Shown: positions 11,526 to 23,867 of the stretch, piece by piece
Numbering within the stretch: position 1 is the first letter of the stretch
Layout of the letters: the number at the start of each line of letters is the position of its first letter
NCBI GenBank assembly: GCA_040954595.2
Contig: CM082594.2
Location: forward strand, 7,192,001-7,256,000
From: Balanoglossus misakiensis
Taxonomy: Eukaryota; Hemichordata
DNA: 64,000 nt
Direction: 5' to 3'
Made by a program: the position numbers and the translations under genes
Notes under the pieces: model-generated
Told to the model about the DNA's origin: nothing
Database searches by the model: none
What the model saw: only the letters and a program-made list of their open reading frames with translations

Positions 11526-14500
11526 GCACAATGTAGGAATATGTTTTACAGAGGAAATGTTCTGTAGCGTAGAATTATATATTTTGTGTACAGTGTTGAG
11601 ATATTTTGTAACAAATTTCATTGCTGTAATGTTTGGTATTTCATCTCTGCCAGAGGAATGTGCTAATTTGCATTTTTGTGCTGAAACACCTGGCTATACA
11701 TTGGTTCCTTTCCACTTAGTCGTTGTTACTCTCTATGGTTGTGTCAGTTAATAATTTCACTTGATGGAATGCATCATCCCAAACAATCAACATGTGTACT
11801 TAGACTGTTGAATTGTCTTCAGGTCAGAGTGTGCTCCAAAGGGTCGTTCTGGCGATTCACTTAATTAATTCCAGGTGCACTATTGATCATGATAGCCCCA
11901 ACTGCCAATGAATAATCAGCATTATGACAAGATATAAACATAATACAGTCATCTTCAGAAATAAGGCCACCATATATTTTTTTTCCAACCATTTTCCTCT
12001 CTCCTGTTATGATCATGGCACTTACCTGTACATTCAGATCAGCTATCTATTAAACAAATACAGTCGCCTGTAATTTACATAATGCCCATATATGGTCAAA
12101 GGGCGTGTCCAAGTCTTCAAACGACCACGTGGTGGCACTCTTTTTTTCGCACGTTCCACCAACTGAATCAATGAGAAGACATTTTAATGTAGGGTTTAAC
12201 CACACTGGATAAAATATGTCAATACTCCCCCCCCCCCCTCCCCCTCCCCCTTGACTCCTACATCATCAGCCTATTGTAATAAATTTCTGTATATACCATG
12301 CTGTCAAAATTTGCAAAAGATCAAGAAAGTGATACTTACATGTACATTGTAGAAACGCAACATTGCGCAACGCTCCAGATACCTCAGTTTTATTTCCGCT
12401 TGTTTCATATGCAGCGAAGTTACTATTTATGTCGTTTTCGAGCTTAAAATGTTCTTTTTTTAATCATGTCCAAATTTTTGCTGATGTATACCAGCCTCAG
12501 AGTTAAACTGAATTTCATGTTCTATTTACAATATGGAATCATTGAGTGCCCCTTTGAGATAATGAGTACTCATTGTTCATTTTAATTGAAAAAAACCTGT
12601 ATATTTAAAGTATGATAGATTTTCTGTTGCTATCACTTTTGATGGTTCATAAAAAGTCCTATTTTTTTGTTCAGCGTAATATGCCATACTGAGATGTTCT
12701 TGAAACTTATTAACTGCCAATTTGATGTATATGTATACTTATATATAACAAATATCTTTTGTGTATAAAATTTTCCTCTAACTATGCATTTTACGAACGG
12801 GTTGGTACTTGGGTAGTTGGGCGTCTTTTACATTGTAGTCAGAAGACATTATTTAACAAAGTATTATTGTATATTAAAATTGGAATCTGTAGTAAATTGT
12901 TATCGCCTGTTGACTTCGTGATCATCAGTGATTTACATTCTGACGTAGATGGCGCCCTCGTAAGTGCACGTCTTCCCACAGAGGGCGCTTCATCAGTACA
13001 TCTGATATTATCGGCATACTTCAGGAACTTCGAAATCAATACTCAGTTCGCATTAGAACAAGAAACTGTTTTAATGGATACACAATAAAAATAGTGAAAA
13101 TATCAAAAGTCAAAGAACCTGTCCCCTTAAGCTAATTTTTCGTTTCAAATTGAGCAAAATGTTAAATTAGCATGATTTAGGGATTTACTAAACCACTGAC
13201 CAAACTAAATAGGAGTAGTCAAGGTCATGGTCGAGAGGCTCCTCAGAAGCTGTTTAGCTATTCATTTTGTTGAGTAAGTCATGAAACGTAGATGAAAATC
13301 ACAGATATAACAAAAATTTAATGTTTCTGAATTCAAGACAAGAATAAATAAATTGAAGTCTTTTTTAGTGGTTTCGCACTCATGAAAATTGAACCACTTT
13401 GAATTTAGACATTATCGAAAATTATTGGTTTAAAATAAATAATGTTCGGCAATATCGAAAATAGTACGTCACGTCAGAACAACTATTGTGACAGGCAGTT
13501 TCAGTTTTTCTCCCAACCTGCCTGTAAATTGCATTAGCATCGTTAAAGTTTCCAACTTACAACTATATGCACATGGTAAAACACATTCTAGGTTGTGCAT
13601 CAGATTTCTGCAACAAGTCGAGACTATTGCGAAAAAAAGGCGAGAAGATCGTTTACAGTTCGTGACATTTTAAAGAAAAGATCTGAATTGAAAGTTGAGA
13701 TGGCTCTCTGACGGCTGATCTCTGATATTAAATAAGCAGTCATGGGCAAGACATTGCGCATGCGGGTTGAAGAAATCATGGCAACACCTGGTCGGCAATT
13801 GCCACGATGCCTTTGAAGTACCCATTCAGCAGTGGGGAACAACGGCCTTGTGCATTATGTAGGCCTGAGCTACGAGAAACCCGCAACAAAGCAGCAATCA
13901 GCGAAATCGGAAACATGGACGAGTCAATAGAGTCAATGATAGAGTAATTGAAAGTGCAATTTGAACCCGGGATTAGAAACGGCTCGTCAAGTGTCACTTG
14001 TGATTTGGATGGACAACCTGAAGGCATATCCTTCGCGCCGTGTTATATCATATTTTGATCATCCGATCTTCACGAGAGACTGCAATATATCGAACTGTTT
14101 ACTGCCAATTGTTGTTGGGGTGTTTTCGACGAGTGTTCAGCACTTGTCTTCTACTTGACATTTTCATTTCCATATGTACAAACGACACTCAAGTTTCCTT
14201 GAAACAGCCAGGTTCCACCTGCGTGTCGTGTTGCCCGGCCCAACACTTGATAAAAGTGTCAATTTTGAAATTTATTTATTTTTTAATACTCAGCACTCAA
14301 AAACACGTACAGCACAACTATCAATGCTTGACAGAATATTAAAGGAATAAGGATGTCTCAGTGGTTTGTAATGATATTGAAATGTAGGTTGGGTAGTAGC
14401 TCTTATGTGCGCACACTGTGAAAACTTTATCTTCTCCTTCTTTTAATGATGTTCCCTGCTACCAAATTCGTGTAGTCGCAATCAGTCAACAGTCGCACAA

Positions 14501-15067
14501 ACGTGAAATCAAAAATTTCAATAAAAATGTCATAGGTCACTATGTGCTCAATCAGAATTATGCGCATGCCCTGTGCGCATTGAATAGCTAAATCATAACC
14601 CACACGTGTACAAGCCACGTGTGACGTGTGCGAGCCAGCCTCTCTGATAAACTACGGAAATAACCAGAGTTCAGGATATCTGGTAAGTTCTCCATAAGTT
14701 TTGAGAATTTTCTACACTCAGTCGTCAGGAATGCGCACTGGACGAACTGTAATTTTCGTTGAATGTCACATGCAACGCCCACGTCCACTGCGCGTCGAAA
14801 ATTTAGGCAACCAACTAACAGGCACATCGCCATCTGTCTCGTATATTGGATGTTGCATAATAAGGTGGGTGTTCTTTGACCTCTGACCTACTCACTTTGC
14901 TCCAATATAAACGTTTGATTTTTAAAAGTCGGGTAAGACTCCCGGGTAAGACTAGAATATCCCATTGCCTTTTAATTTTCGGCGAAAGATGGTTGCATAT
15001 TGCTTAAATTATAAGTCCACGGGTCAATGGCCATAGACTAACTGGAAACAACAATATATTAACAAGA

Positions 15068-15232
15068 AACACAAAAACAACAAATTTACGGAGTCCAAAT
15101 ATATTTTTATTTCTTTTTTAATATCTAATCGTTATTATTATTATCATCAACAAAAACAACAAATTTACGGAGTCAAAAAATATTTTTCGTTTTCGTTCTC
15201 TTTTAAAATATCTATCATTACCATCATCAACA
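15068..15232. repeat. Tandem duplication, period about 79 bp
   Basis: ACAAAAACAACAAATTTACG followed by GAGTC occurs at 15071 and again at 15150. Each copy is followed by a T-rich block, then TAATATCTAAT or AAATATCTATC and an ATT/ATC-rich tail. Two diverged units. Confidence 0.7.
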
Positions 15233-15663
15233 CCGACATTATATTGGAAATCGAGTTCCCTCTAGTGAAAGTATAATGCAAATGTCCGTAGTGTAGTCAC
15301 TGGACAAGTTCTCGGTCTGAAATGAAACCTTGTGAAGCTCACATATGCACAAAAATATAACTGTCAATCAAATATAGATTTTGCCGGTGTTAGACATGAA
15401 CAACTACAGTTGCACTTCAAACACTGTACAAAAAGTATGAAAGGTTGCCATATTGCTTTCCGTCGAAATCGAAAGTACTTAATACACTAATAATAATGTT
15501 CATCTCCCTTACCCTCATTTCAACATCAGATCCCATCCAGATATACTACAAACTGCGTAGGAACCATTACAAGAAGGACCCCCATGCAATTAATATCGGC
15601 TGTGATGCCACCACTGAATACAAACTCAACAGATGGTACCCCGCTTCAAAACATAGCTGACAT

Positions 15664-15845
15664 GTACAAGCCAATCTCTTAAGGTAAAGGTTGCAATTTT
15701 TGCTCTCGTTCAAAAAAATTTGAATTTTGCACTGTGACCTTCAATTTTTATTGTTCATTTTTAATAGAGAATAATCTAAAGTTGCCTTGAGCAAAATATG
15801 AATACAGTTTTGAGACTTTGATTTTCGAGGCATGTATTACCTTAA
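15664..15845 (+). repeat. Dispersed repeat of about 170 bp, copy A
   Basis: Shares TTTGAATTTTGCACTGTGAC, TAATCTAAAGTTGCC and TTGAGCAAAATATGAATACAG with repeat copies near 23640-23820 (inverted), 24664-24825 and 28850-29012. The shared blocks come in the same order in all of them. Confidence 0.55.
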
Positions 15846-16449
15846 GAAGTGGTATATTTCACGAATGTTTCCTTTGATATGACAATGAACCAATATACAC
15901 TACCCATCAACATACATTTGGCTGAAATTGTTCCCAACAAAATGACGAATCAGATCAAAGAAGCAAAACAATAACTATTGACAATAATAAGGTTCAAACC
16001 CATGACATTTCTCAAAGGTGTGAATTACGAAAACAGCAAACACTCCATTTTCGAAAGCTTAAGGACATTTTGGAAACATTTCCGTGAAGTCATTAACGAA
16101 GTATTCAAAGTCAATATCAGATTTATGTGTGATTTTTGATACATATTGTGTGCAATAAGTGCCAAAATTAATGGTATAAGAAAATACTTTGTTGATGAAC
16201 TTATGACCATGAAATATATTTTCAGACAAAAATGAAACAATAACGAAGTTATGAATCTTATATGACAAAAGTGTACGAGTGCATATTTGTATACATGTAT
16301 TATGCCTGCAATTTTAGCATTGAGTTGTGGGATATTAATTTCTGTGTCAACTTACGAGGTTGTACAATGATAAAGGATTAAATTTACAAAAAAGGGTAAT
16401 TCGAATTGTACCAATATGGGGGCAAACTGTTCAAATACTGATATCAGTA

Positions 16450-16490
16450 GAGATCCAGCATTGGACCAAACCACAGTGGTGAAAGGGTAA
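16450..16490 (+). repeat. TTAA-type MITE, partial copy
   Basis: Only the right part is left: TTGGACCAAACCACAGTGGT followed by GAAAGGGTAAA matches the 3' half of the copies at 2959 and 8611. It lies about 115 bp downstream of the GPCR stop codon. Confidence 0.5.
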
Positions 16491-16604
16491 ATGATTTTGT
16501 CTCAACTCTGCGCCATCAGGCACGTGACCTCACCTGCGCAGTGGGCACTTGTCGTTGTTGGGTCTGTCCATCGAGGTCGGGATGCGTTTCCGCGCAGGTT
16601 CCTT

Positions 16605-16936
16605 TTAGATGTTAACTTCAGGCGGGGCGGCGTTCTGCTTGTTCTGCTGGGACAAGTTGGTCTGCGCCGTCGAACGTCCCAGACTACCGACCTGGTTATT
16701 TCGTCCCAGTTTGCAGCAGAGCAAACGCTGGAAACCCTGACGAAATTGGCTGTTGAAGGTCACGTAAATGATCGGGTTGGAGACGGTACTCAGGATGGCC
16801 AGCATTAACTTCAGTGAGTGCAGCGCAGATGCAGACTCGGCGCTGTCATCTAAGCCAAGGACCTCCTATGGGATGAAGTATACAGAATATAACTAAAAGA
16901 GACACCATTTTCATAAGTCGAGCGCCCGCAGGCAAC

Positions 16937-16991
<55 letters not shown>

Positions 16992-18620
16992 TTGGTGACA
17001 ATCAAGAGCATCGAGATTATTTGGTTTCGATAACATAGAATCGCATAACGGACCAAAATGTGTTTTGAATTAAACTAGTGCTCCTTAAAAAAAACTAGGA
17101 ACGTTTGTCATACCTCTCTGACGAACAGTGCAAAGAATGGAGCCCAGCACACGGCGAATACAATGACCACGACAATGAGCATCTTCACGACTTTAATCTT
17201 CTTCTTGGAGACAGCAGACCCGGTGCTCCCGGCAGAACGTTCGAAGATGAATCTGGCGAGAAGCAGGTAGTTCACCGAAATGATGACCAGCGGGATCAGG
17301 TAGCCGACCACGAAGATGCAGACGGAGTACGTTTCTTCGAACATCTCCACGATCCCTTTGGAGCCGCAAGCCATGGTGAGGTGGAAATCGGTGAAGTTCT
17401 CGGGCAGGGCTATTTCTTCGGAGGATCCCCCGCCGGCGAGTGGCAAGATGCCTTCGTCCGTTTCTTCGTGGGCATCGCTACCTGTCGCCAGTTTGCCGGC
17501 CGTCAGATTCGCACCGTTCCACGCGTCTCCCAAACCGGATTCCTCGGACGACGATCCCAGATGGAGTACCACCTTCTCATATGCGGAGTATTCGTAGATC
17601 TGTGGGGCCGACGACGCCAACGACAGACTCCAGATGACCAGTATTGCGATCTTCGCCTGTTTGATGGTGATTTTCTCGTTGGCCGCTTTCAAGATGGCCA
17701 CTCTGCGCTCGTAAGATATGGCCACCATGGTGTAGATGGAACTGGTTATGCAGAACAGTGGAGTAAACATGACGATCTTGCAACCCACGTTCCCTGCAGA
17801 AATGCAAATATATTATGAATTTGGTTAATGTGTACATGTATTGGTTATACAGTATTTCTTGCTATGCAACACTTTCCACATCTTTGTGATTTCAAAAATT
17901 GAAGGTGACGCAGTTTTTATGTCCCATATGTGGGAATATCGATCGGCCTCAACGCGTGTCACAGATCCGCCCATGACACGTCCCAGACAGTTAAATAGAA
18001 CGTGTTAAAGAGGACATGCTAAACGTTTTATAACTTAATTTCCAAACACCGCTCATGTCGTGGGAATCTGAAATCTGTTAAAAAGTGAGCGCTTCTGTCG
18101 CTAATGTTTCATCTTATATGATATATTTCTGCACTCATTGCCTATGTTATGATAAACACAGAGCATACAGTGACTTCGCAGTGAAATGATCCTACTGTGA
18201 GAGACGACAATCAGTACCACATATATTTAAAGACGTTGTGAAATTTTCGTTCAATATGCAAAGTTGTAGTATTGATAAGCTAAATGGCCCAAACTAAGAT
18301 ACAGCGAAAGACGTGTAAATGAGTACATGAGTCTAACGATATTTTACATATTAAATGATGTTCTATACTTAACAGGTATTTGACTTACCGAGTGGCCAGT
18401 AGTCGGTGTTCACCATGCTGACAAGCTTCATCGGCAGACTAATTGAGGAGTACAAGATATCGCTGATTGCCAAGTTAACCATGAACAAGGACGTCACGCT
18501 CTTCATGTTGGGCGTGTAAGCAATAACCAAACAGACCATCACATTGCTGATAAAACCCAAGAAGGCTACGACGGCCAACACGGTAATAACCCCGACCGGT
18601 AAGTCTTCGGTTGACGTCAT
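16605..18620 (-). CDS. Class A (rhodopsin-like) G protein-coupled receptor, peptide-receptor type
   Basis: Three exons on the minus strand, 18620-18389, 17793-17114 and 16865-16605, with GT/AG borders and matching phases; 390 aa. Seven helices are visible. TM2 carries LAISD. C82 at the top of TM3 pairs presumably with C220 in loop 2. The DRY position is E106-R107-R108. TM6 has CWAP (293-296) and TM7 has NPIIY (334-338), followed by helix 8 and LLCCK, a likely palmitoylation site. The KKxIKVVKML run before TM6 and the overall look fit the CCK/orexin/NPFF-like peptide receptors; the ligand cannot be told. Loop 2 is about 85 residues, acidic and Ser/Gly-rich, with NLT and NFT glycosylation sites. 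Only about 9 residues precede TM1, so an upstream exon may exist: an AG lies just before the ATG. It acts in the plasma membrane. Confidence 0.9.
16937..16991. repeat. (CAT)n microsatellite
   Basis: About 18 units of CAT/ATC in the second intron of the GPCR gene (16866-17113). Open frames of repeated Met or His read across it are artefacts. Confidence 0.97.
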
Positions 18621-18680
18621 ACTTTGAAATATCGGTCTTCAAAAAAATAAAAACAACACGATATTCTTTGACAAATGTGT

Positions 18681-18905
18681 ACAGTACAGGCAGACAGGCC
18701 TGACAGAAAAATAACACTATACTGATACAGGTAAACCAGCAGGCAGGTAGACGCGGGGCAAATAGCATGAAAATGATATCTATGTACGGACAGGCAGGCA
18801 GGCAGACACGGGCAAATAACACGATGTTGACATACATCATTACATGTACGAACAGGCAGGCGGACAGACAACGCGATATTGACGCGAGTATATGTACCAA
18901 CAGGC
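18681..18905. repeat. Degenerate minisatellite, unit about 50-62 bp
   Basis: CAGGCAGGC(G/A)GACA followed by AACACGAT or a similar stretch and ending in ATGTAC recurs about four times from 18681 to 18905, just upstream of the GPCR start. Unit ends with GTAC are near 18786, 18849 and 18897. The long Cys-rich minus-strand frame across it is a product of the repeat. Confidence 0.65.
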
Positions 18906-18909
18906 GGAG

Positions 18910-21900
18910 GGACAAGCTAACCAGAGACGCGTACATGGGCAAACCCTTGTCTCTGATGATACCCGACTTGTTTACGCATGCACCCAGAAAGGCAAGCTTA
19001 CATCGAAATTTCAAACGCAAAGTTTCGTTGGACTAACAATGTTCAAAGTCTTCACTATAAGAACATCATTCCAAGCTTACCTGGGCCTCTGTGGAATAGA
19101 GATGCGCAGAACGACGGATAACAATGTGACTTCTTTCGTTTACTGCATGACACTTATGATATTCAGTAAAGGGAAAATTACTCCTTATGCGTCCCTTTCA
19201 CGGGGGTGCGCTGCATAAACCAATGAAATGCGCCATTTACTGAAAATGTGGGCGTGACTGAAATTTAGCAATTTTTATGTTGACATGCCCACCCTGAATA
19301 TTTAACTGACGTACTTACTTCTGATCGCGCAGGCGCGATCGTACTGATACGAGGATCAGTTTCGTTTTCAGTTCGTTCTTTTTCACCATTTACATGTAGA
19401 ATATTATATATGTGCAGTTTGTCTGGAAGTTAATTAGGGATCATAATACAGTAGTCTACTGCCATTGAAAACGAAGCAACTTGCTGTGCCCACTCAGTAT
19501 TGTGATTGCGTTTTTAAACATTGGGTAATTCAGATATTACCATAGTTTAGTTTGTAACGTTCGCTTACGTGTAGCATAGCTTTCGTTCTTTCCACTTTTT
19601 TCGCTGTACGTTCATACCTTGAGTTCACGTTAGACATTCGTTCAATTACCGTCTCAATGCCCCCAAACAACTGCCGTCGTCTTAGATCAAACAAATAAGT
19701 GGCTATTTGCGAAAAAAGATGCAGTTGTTAGAAAATACTTTCTTGCGGCTTTGGGCGAATGGTATAGTAAATACATGGCCTTGTAATCAAAGTAATTTTG
19801 AAGCGAAGCCACAATCTGCATAATGTAGGCCTCCGGCCCCTTATATGAATACAGAATCTTGAAGTCGTTCAAGTGACACCGTCCTAAGACTGAATTTGCA
19901 TTCTATCTCCTTGAAAGCTTGCTGACTAAGGAAATCCGCCCAAAGGGCAAACTTTGATGACCATGCATGGCATTTAATCTATGGGCTTACAATACAGTGT
20001 CGTTTTGGTGGAGTTGTAGATCGCTTGAAGTACTAAGAGTGCTCAAATACGTGGTAGAGCCGAATATACTAGTAATGATCGCGTGGGATAAACTAGCGTA
20101 CATTTGCACGACAAATTTGTTTCATCTGGGCAACGTGGCTGTCTGCACTTGTCACTGACAGGCGGATGTGCTGGACTGGCGCAATTATGATATTAGCAAT
20201 TATCTTCACATGTTCGATGCACTCGCATTTTGCGCTTCCGGCCCGTTATACATGGTCAATTTCGTTATACATTGTCACATCTCATCACAAAAACGTTAAC
20301 AAGGCTACGTATGACGCCATGTGTTCCGTTCAAAGACCACGGGCGAACGTTTAATGAGCACACCTGAAGAGGTTCAATGTGGCTCTTGTTATTGAGTGTT
20401 AGCAGTCTCTTATCGACCTTTTTTTCTCTGGGCGACTAATTAATGAGCTATGAAGTCCAATTATCAGTGAGTCCGTTATTATCACTGGACAGAGTCTTCT
20501 GGTAAATCCAGATGTCGCAAACCGTGGTCTTGACAAACAACAGCACAGCGGACTACCCGCATTTGCCCGATCGTGTCGCTACTTGGCCTCCCACTTCCAG
20601 GGTCGCGCAAAATATATCGAAGTCGGTCATTGGATGTGCAGATGGTGTAATGTTTATTTCTTGAGTGACATTTATGCCCACAGATCAGCTGTCAAGCAGG
20701 ACCGTTGTCAACAGGTCGATCTTGTTAAAACATGTCAACTTCTTTGCGTTGAAGTTTACAGTTACAGTGCAAGGAAGAACAAAACTGGGGGGGGGGGGGG
20801 CTGGTTACTTGGTACGTGCATCTTTATGCTGAGATCACATTTACATTTGATACGCGAGCATGACCTTTTTAACCATGTTACACGTTTGTGTTGTTACTGA
20901 TAAGAAAGGGTTTATTGAAACTATGATTATTTCGGACTGATGAACCTTTTGCCAAATGGTTCTGCCGTTGCCTTTGAGAATACATGTCCTCGAGATAATG
21001 ACCGTGGGTCTTATTTCAAGTAATAGATTGGTATTACAAAATGTTTAATACGCATATAGACAAAAGACATTTAGTTCACTTGGCCGTTTTCAGTCCACGA
21101 GGTAAAACTGATCGAAATCAGCATTATCGCTCCAGGGATTTGTGCAAATATCTCTAAGACGAACGGCCTTTTCATGATTGTTAAACTGTCATACTAATAT
21201 CCAGCGAGGCAATCAGATATAGTGTGAACGCATGGGAGATATTACAACAGGGTTATTATCCATTTTATTAATTTGTGCTACCGAACATGGTAACAAAAAC
21301 TGCTACCTACTGTTATTTCTGTCGATAGTATCAAAGGCAATTACCATTTGGATTAAAGCTTCAGAAAATTTCATTACCTGTGCTAAAATTTGGGGTTTCA
21401 TGAAATCAACGACTGACCCCGTTCTAATCACGCTTTGTACTCGTTGTGTCTTTCCAAGATAGTATCGAAACCTTAGTCGCTTCAGCTACATCAATTTATA
21501 CAAAAAACGAGACATTTTTCATTTCACCCCAGACAAAACAATCGTATCTCTGATTACAAATTAATATCAGAAGTAAAATTTAGACGTATGGTATTTCATG
21601 TGACATATTCAAGTTATCATCAAACCGCTTCAGGATAAACGATTTTGGGGGTAATGAAAAGGAGGAAACAATTTCCATGCTTATTTTATAATAGGCGCAA
21701 TAATGTAAGGTTTCGTCCCAGCCAGATTGATATACATTCACGTGAACTTTTGCGCAAACGACGTCGCACGCACTATCATCATGGTGCACAATGTACTTTT
21801 GTGAGGCAAGACCGAGGCGTCGGTCGAACGTGGCACAATAACAAGCAACCAATCACACGCATGTTCATCAATTTGTTTCACAGTGCGAGCTAATATGGCT

Positions 21901-23635
21901 GCCGGGCGTTCCATACATTGCTGCATTGTTCATCATGTCTGACGTCATTTCCTGTACCAAGCAAAGGAACAGTGCATGATTGTAGCAGAAATGTACTCTG
22001 ATTTAGTGTACATGCTCTTCATGCTCTTGGCTTTCGTTTTATTTATGTGGCTCTTGTTGAAACAGGACAAAATGTTTCTCGTTGTAAGTCTTCCGCGATA
22101 ATGTATTTCCAAGGAGCCGTGTTAATCTTACTACTTTATAGCATATCCTCTACCTTCGTTGTTGTTGTTCTCTTTTACCTGAAACGCGTACCATTTTAAA
22201 TGACAGACATTTTAATGGCTGTCACAATGTTAAAAGTCAGCGTTTTTCGGTTATAGGCTGTGGTTTCACCTCCGGTACATTAAAAATGTGTTCCAGTGCT
22301 TCATGTTTGTGAATTTATTTCCACATCTCTCGCTGTAGCGAAATGATTCAAGTAGATTAAATCGAACGTTTTTTTTGTAAATATTATGGGGATGAATTGA
22401 AATGAACTTGAGTCAATTCTGTTTTGATGTTTCAACCTTTTCGACCCCTCAGAAGTGCGTTCACTCAGAGAGTCAACATTTAGTCAAGTTGTCCCGGGGG
22501 TGCCCATCGAATTCCATTATCATCAATCGCCATGGCCGTTGCCAGTGCCTTTGTTGCGCGATTGACCTCGTTGCAATCATCGCATGTTTAAAAACCGACT
22601 TGGCACTTTCACGACAGAAACGGATTTTTTTTTAGCTGACGCATCGTAAGTGCGTTGTGTCCCGCAGCATTTTTTGTTCGATCGACCACAGCTTTCTAAT
22701 GATATCGTTCGAATAGGGGTTGCTGGCGTATACTACATCAGGGGTGACAAATGTCGTTTTCTCACCGCGTGACGGGAAATGTTGCTGAACTCTTCACCAT
22801 TACTGACATGCACTGTAGTTTGTCTTGGGTCGTTTGGTAGAAAGGGACATGGTGACATAGTTTTTGGTTTAACCGGAAGAAAATGTTATAAGCATGTCTA
22901 ATACCTGTCGGTGATGATTGTAGGGCTGAGGCGAGATGACAGACTTTAGTGGTTGGAACACGCACTGTCTGCTATTCTTAGACTATTTTTACTGGAAAAA
23001 GCAGTTTGCAAACATGCCAATGCCCTTCATAGGCTTCTGATAATTAATGCGACATTTCTGAATATCTTATAATCACAATATTCAAAATGTTGAGGATCTG
23101 TAGAGAAATTTGCCGAGGAACTTTAATCAGATGATGTATGCGACATTTATGTTTCCACAAAGTGCAACATGATCTTATTGCGTTTATTGTCAAGGAGTCG
23201 TAAAAATTTGCAAAAATGCTAGTGCACTCTCGTGAGTTTCAGATGAATTAAACGACATGAAATGCATTTTGCCTGATGGAAATCTGACGCATTGTTTTTA
23301 AATAAGTGGCCCTCTCTCAGTATTTTATAACCGTACTGCGTTTTTCGAACGTGTATGTACACCCCTACAGGCTCACGCGACGACGCTGTTATTTCTCCGT
23401 GTTTGATCTCTTCTTGCAAGTGTACTGACGTAATTCTAACTTAGCCAGATTTTTTTATATACATGCATTTAGAAATTCCGTACTTGTGTAGCATAATCCT
23501 TGTAGCCAGTTCCGACGGCCATAAAGAGCGAATGCAATAAGTTTGATAGACCGAACACGTCGGGGTTTTAATTGAAATGAAGATGAAAATAAGTTACGGT
23601 AGATACACCCACGTGTTATACACCTGAAATATCAA
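18910..23635. other. Intergenic region between the GPCR and the astacin-kringle gene
   Basis: No supported exon seen on either strand. It holds a 14-G run near 20786-20799 and a short perfect hairpin, GATCGCGCAGGCGCGATC, near 19323. The open frames are short and unlike any family I know. The GPCR promoter should lie at its left end and the 3' UTR of the astacin-kringle gene at its right end. Confidence 0.55.
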
Positions 23636-23639
23636 AGTC

Positions 23640-23820
23640 TTAAACTTTTTTTTTCTGATATTTTGCTCAAGGAAACTTTAGATTATTCACTCGTACTTAT
23701 TGAGAAAAAAAGTTCGGGTCACCGAGAAAAATTTTGACTAGAGCAAAGCCATCCGATCTCGAATTTGACATTCAAAATGGCCGCCATCTCTGTGTTGACT
23801 CAATAGAGAAAATATAAAGG
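23640..23820 (-). repeat. Dispersed repeat of about 170 bp, copy B (inverted)
   Basis: Reverse complement of the family at 28850: it reads GGCCGCCAT near 23779, then CGGGTCACCGAG, then ATTTTGCTCAAGGAAACTTT from right to left. It lies just downstream of the stop codon of the astacin-kringle gene and so may be part of its 3' UTR. Confidence 0.6.
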
Positions 23821-23867
23821 AGTTGGAGAATTCTCATTTTTCTGACAATCTGTTCCGGGGCGCGTGC

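Larger units (their letters stand above)
11526..16440. other. Intergenic region between the ADAMTS gene and the GPCR
   Basis: AT-rich sequence. Open frames here are short, lack splice support and resemble nothing I recognise. It holds a C-rich tract near 12228-12252, a GGCGCCCTC/GAGGGCGC inverted motif near 12950-12990, the tandem duplication at 15068-15232 and repeat copy A at 15664-15845. No gene is called. Confidence 0.6.

Noticed and set aside
17105-17818. Plus-strand frame of 237 codons
   Set aside because: Antisense shadow of the second GPCR exon, which has clear membrane helices and splice sites on the minus strand.
18475-19020. Minus-strand frame of 181 codons rich in Cys, Leu and Pro upstream of the GPCR
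   Set aside because: It runs over the 18681-18905 minisatellite and then out of frame through the real first GPCR exon.
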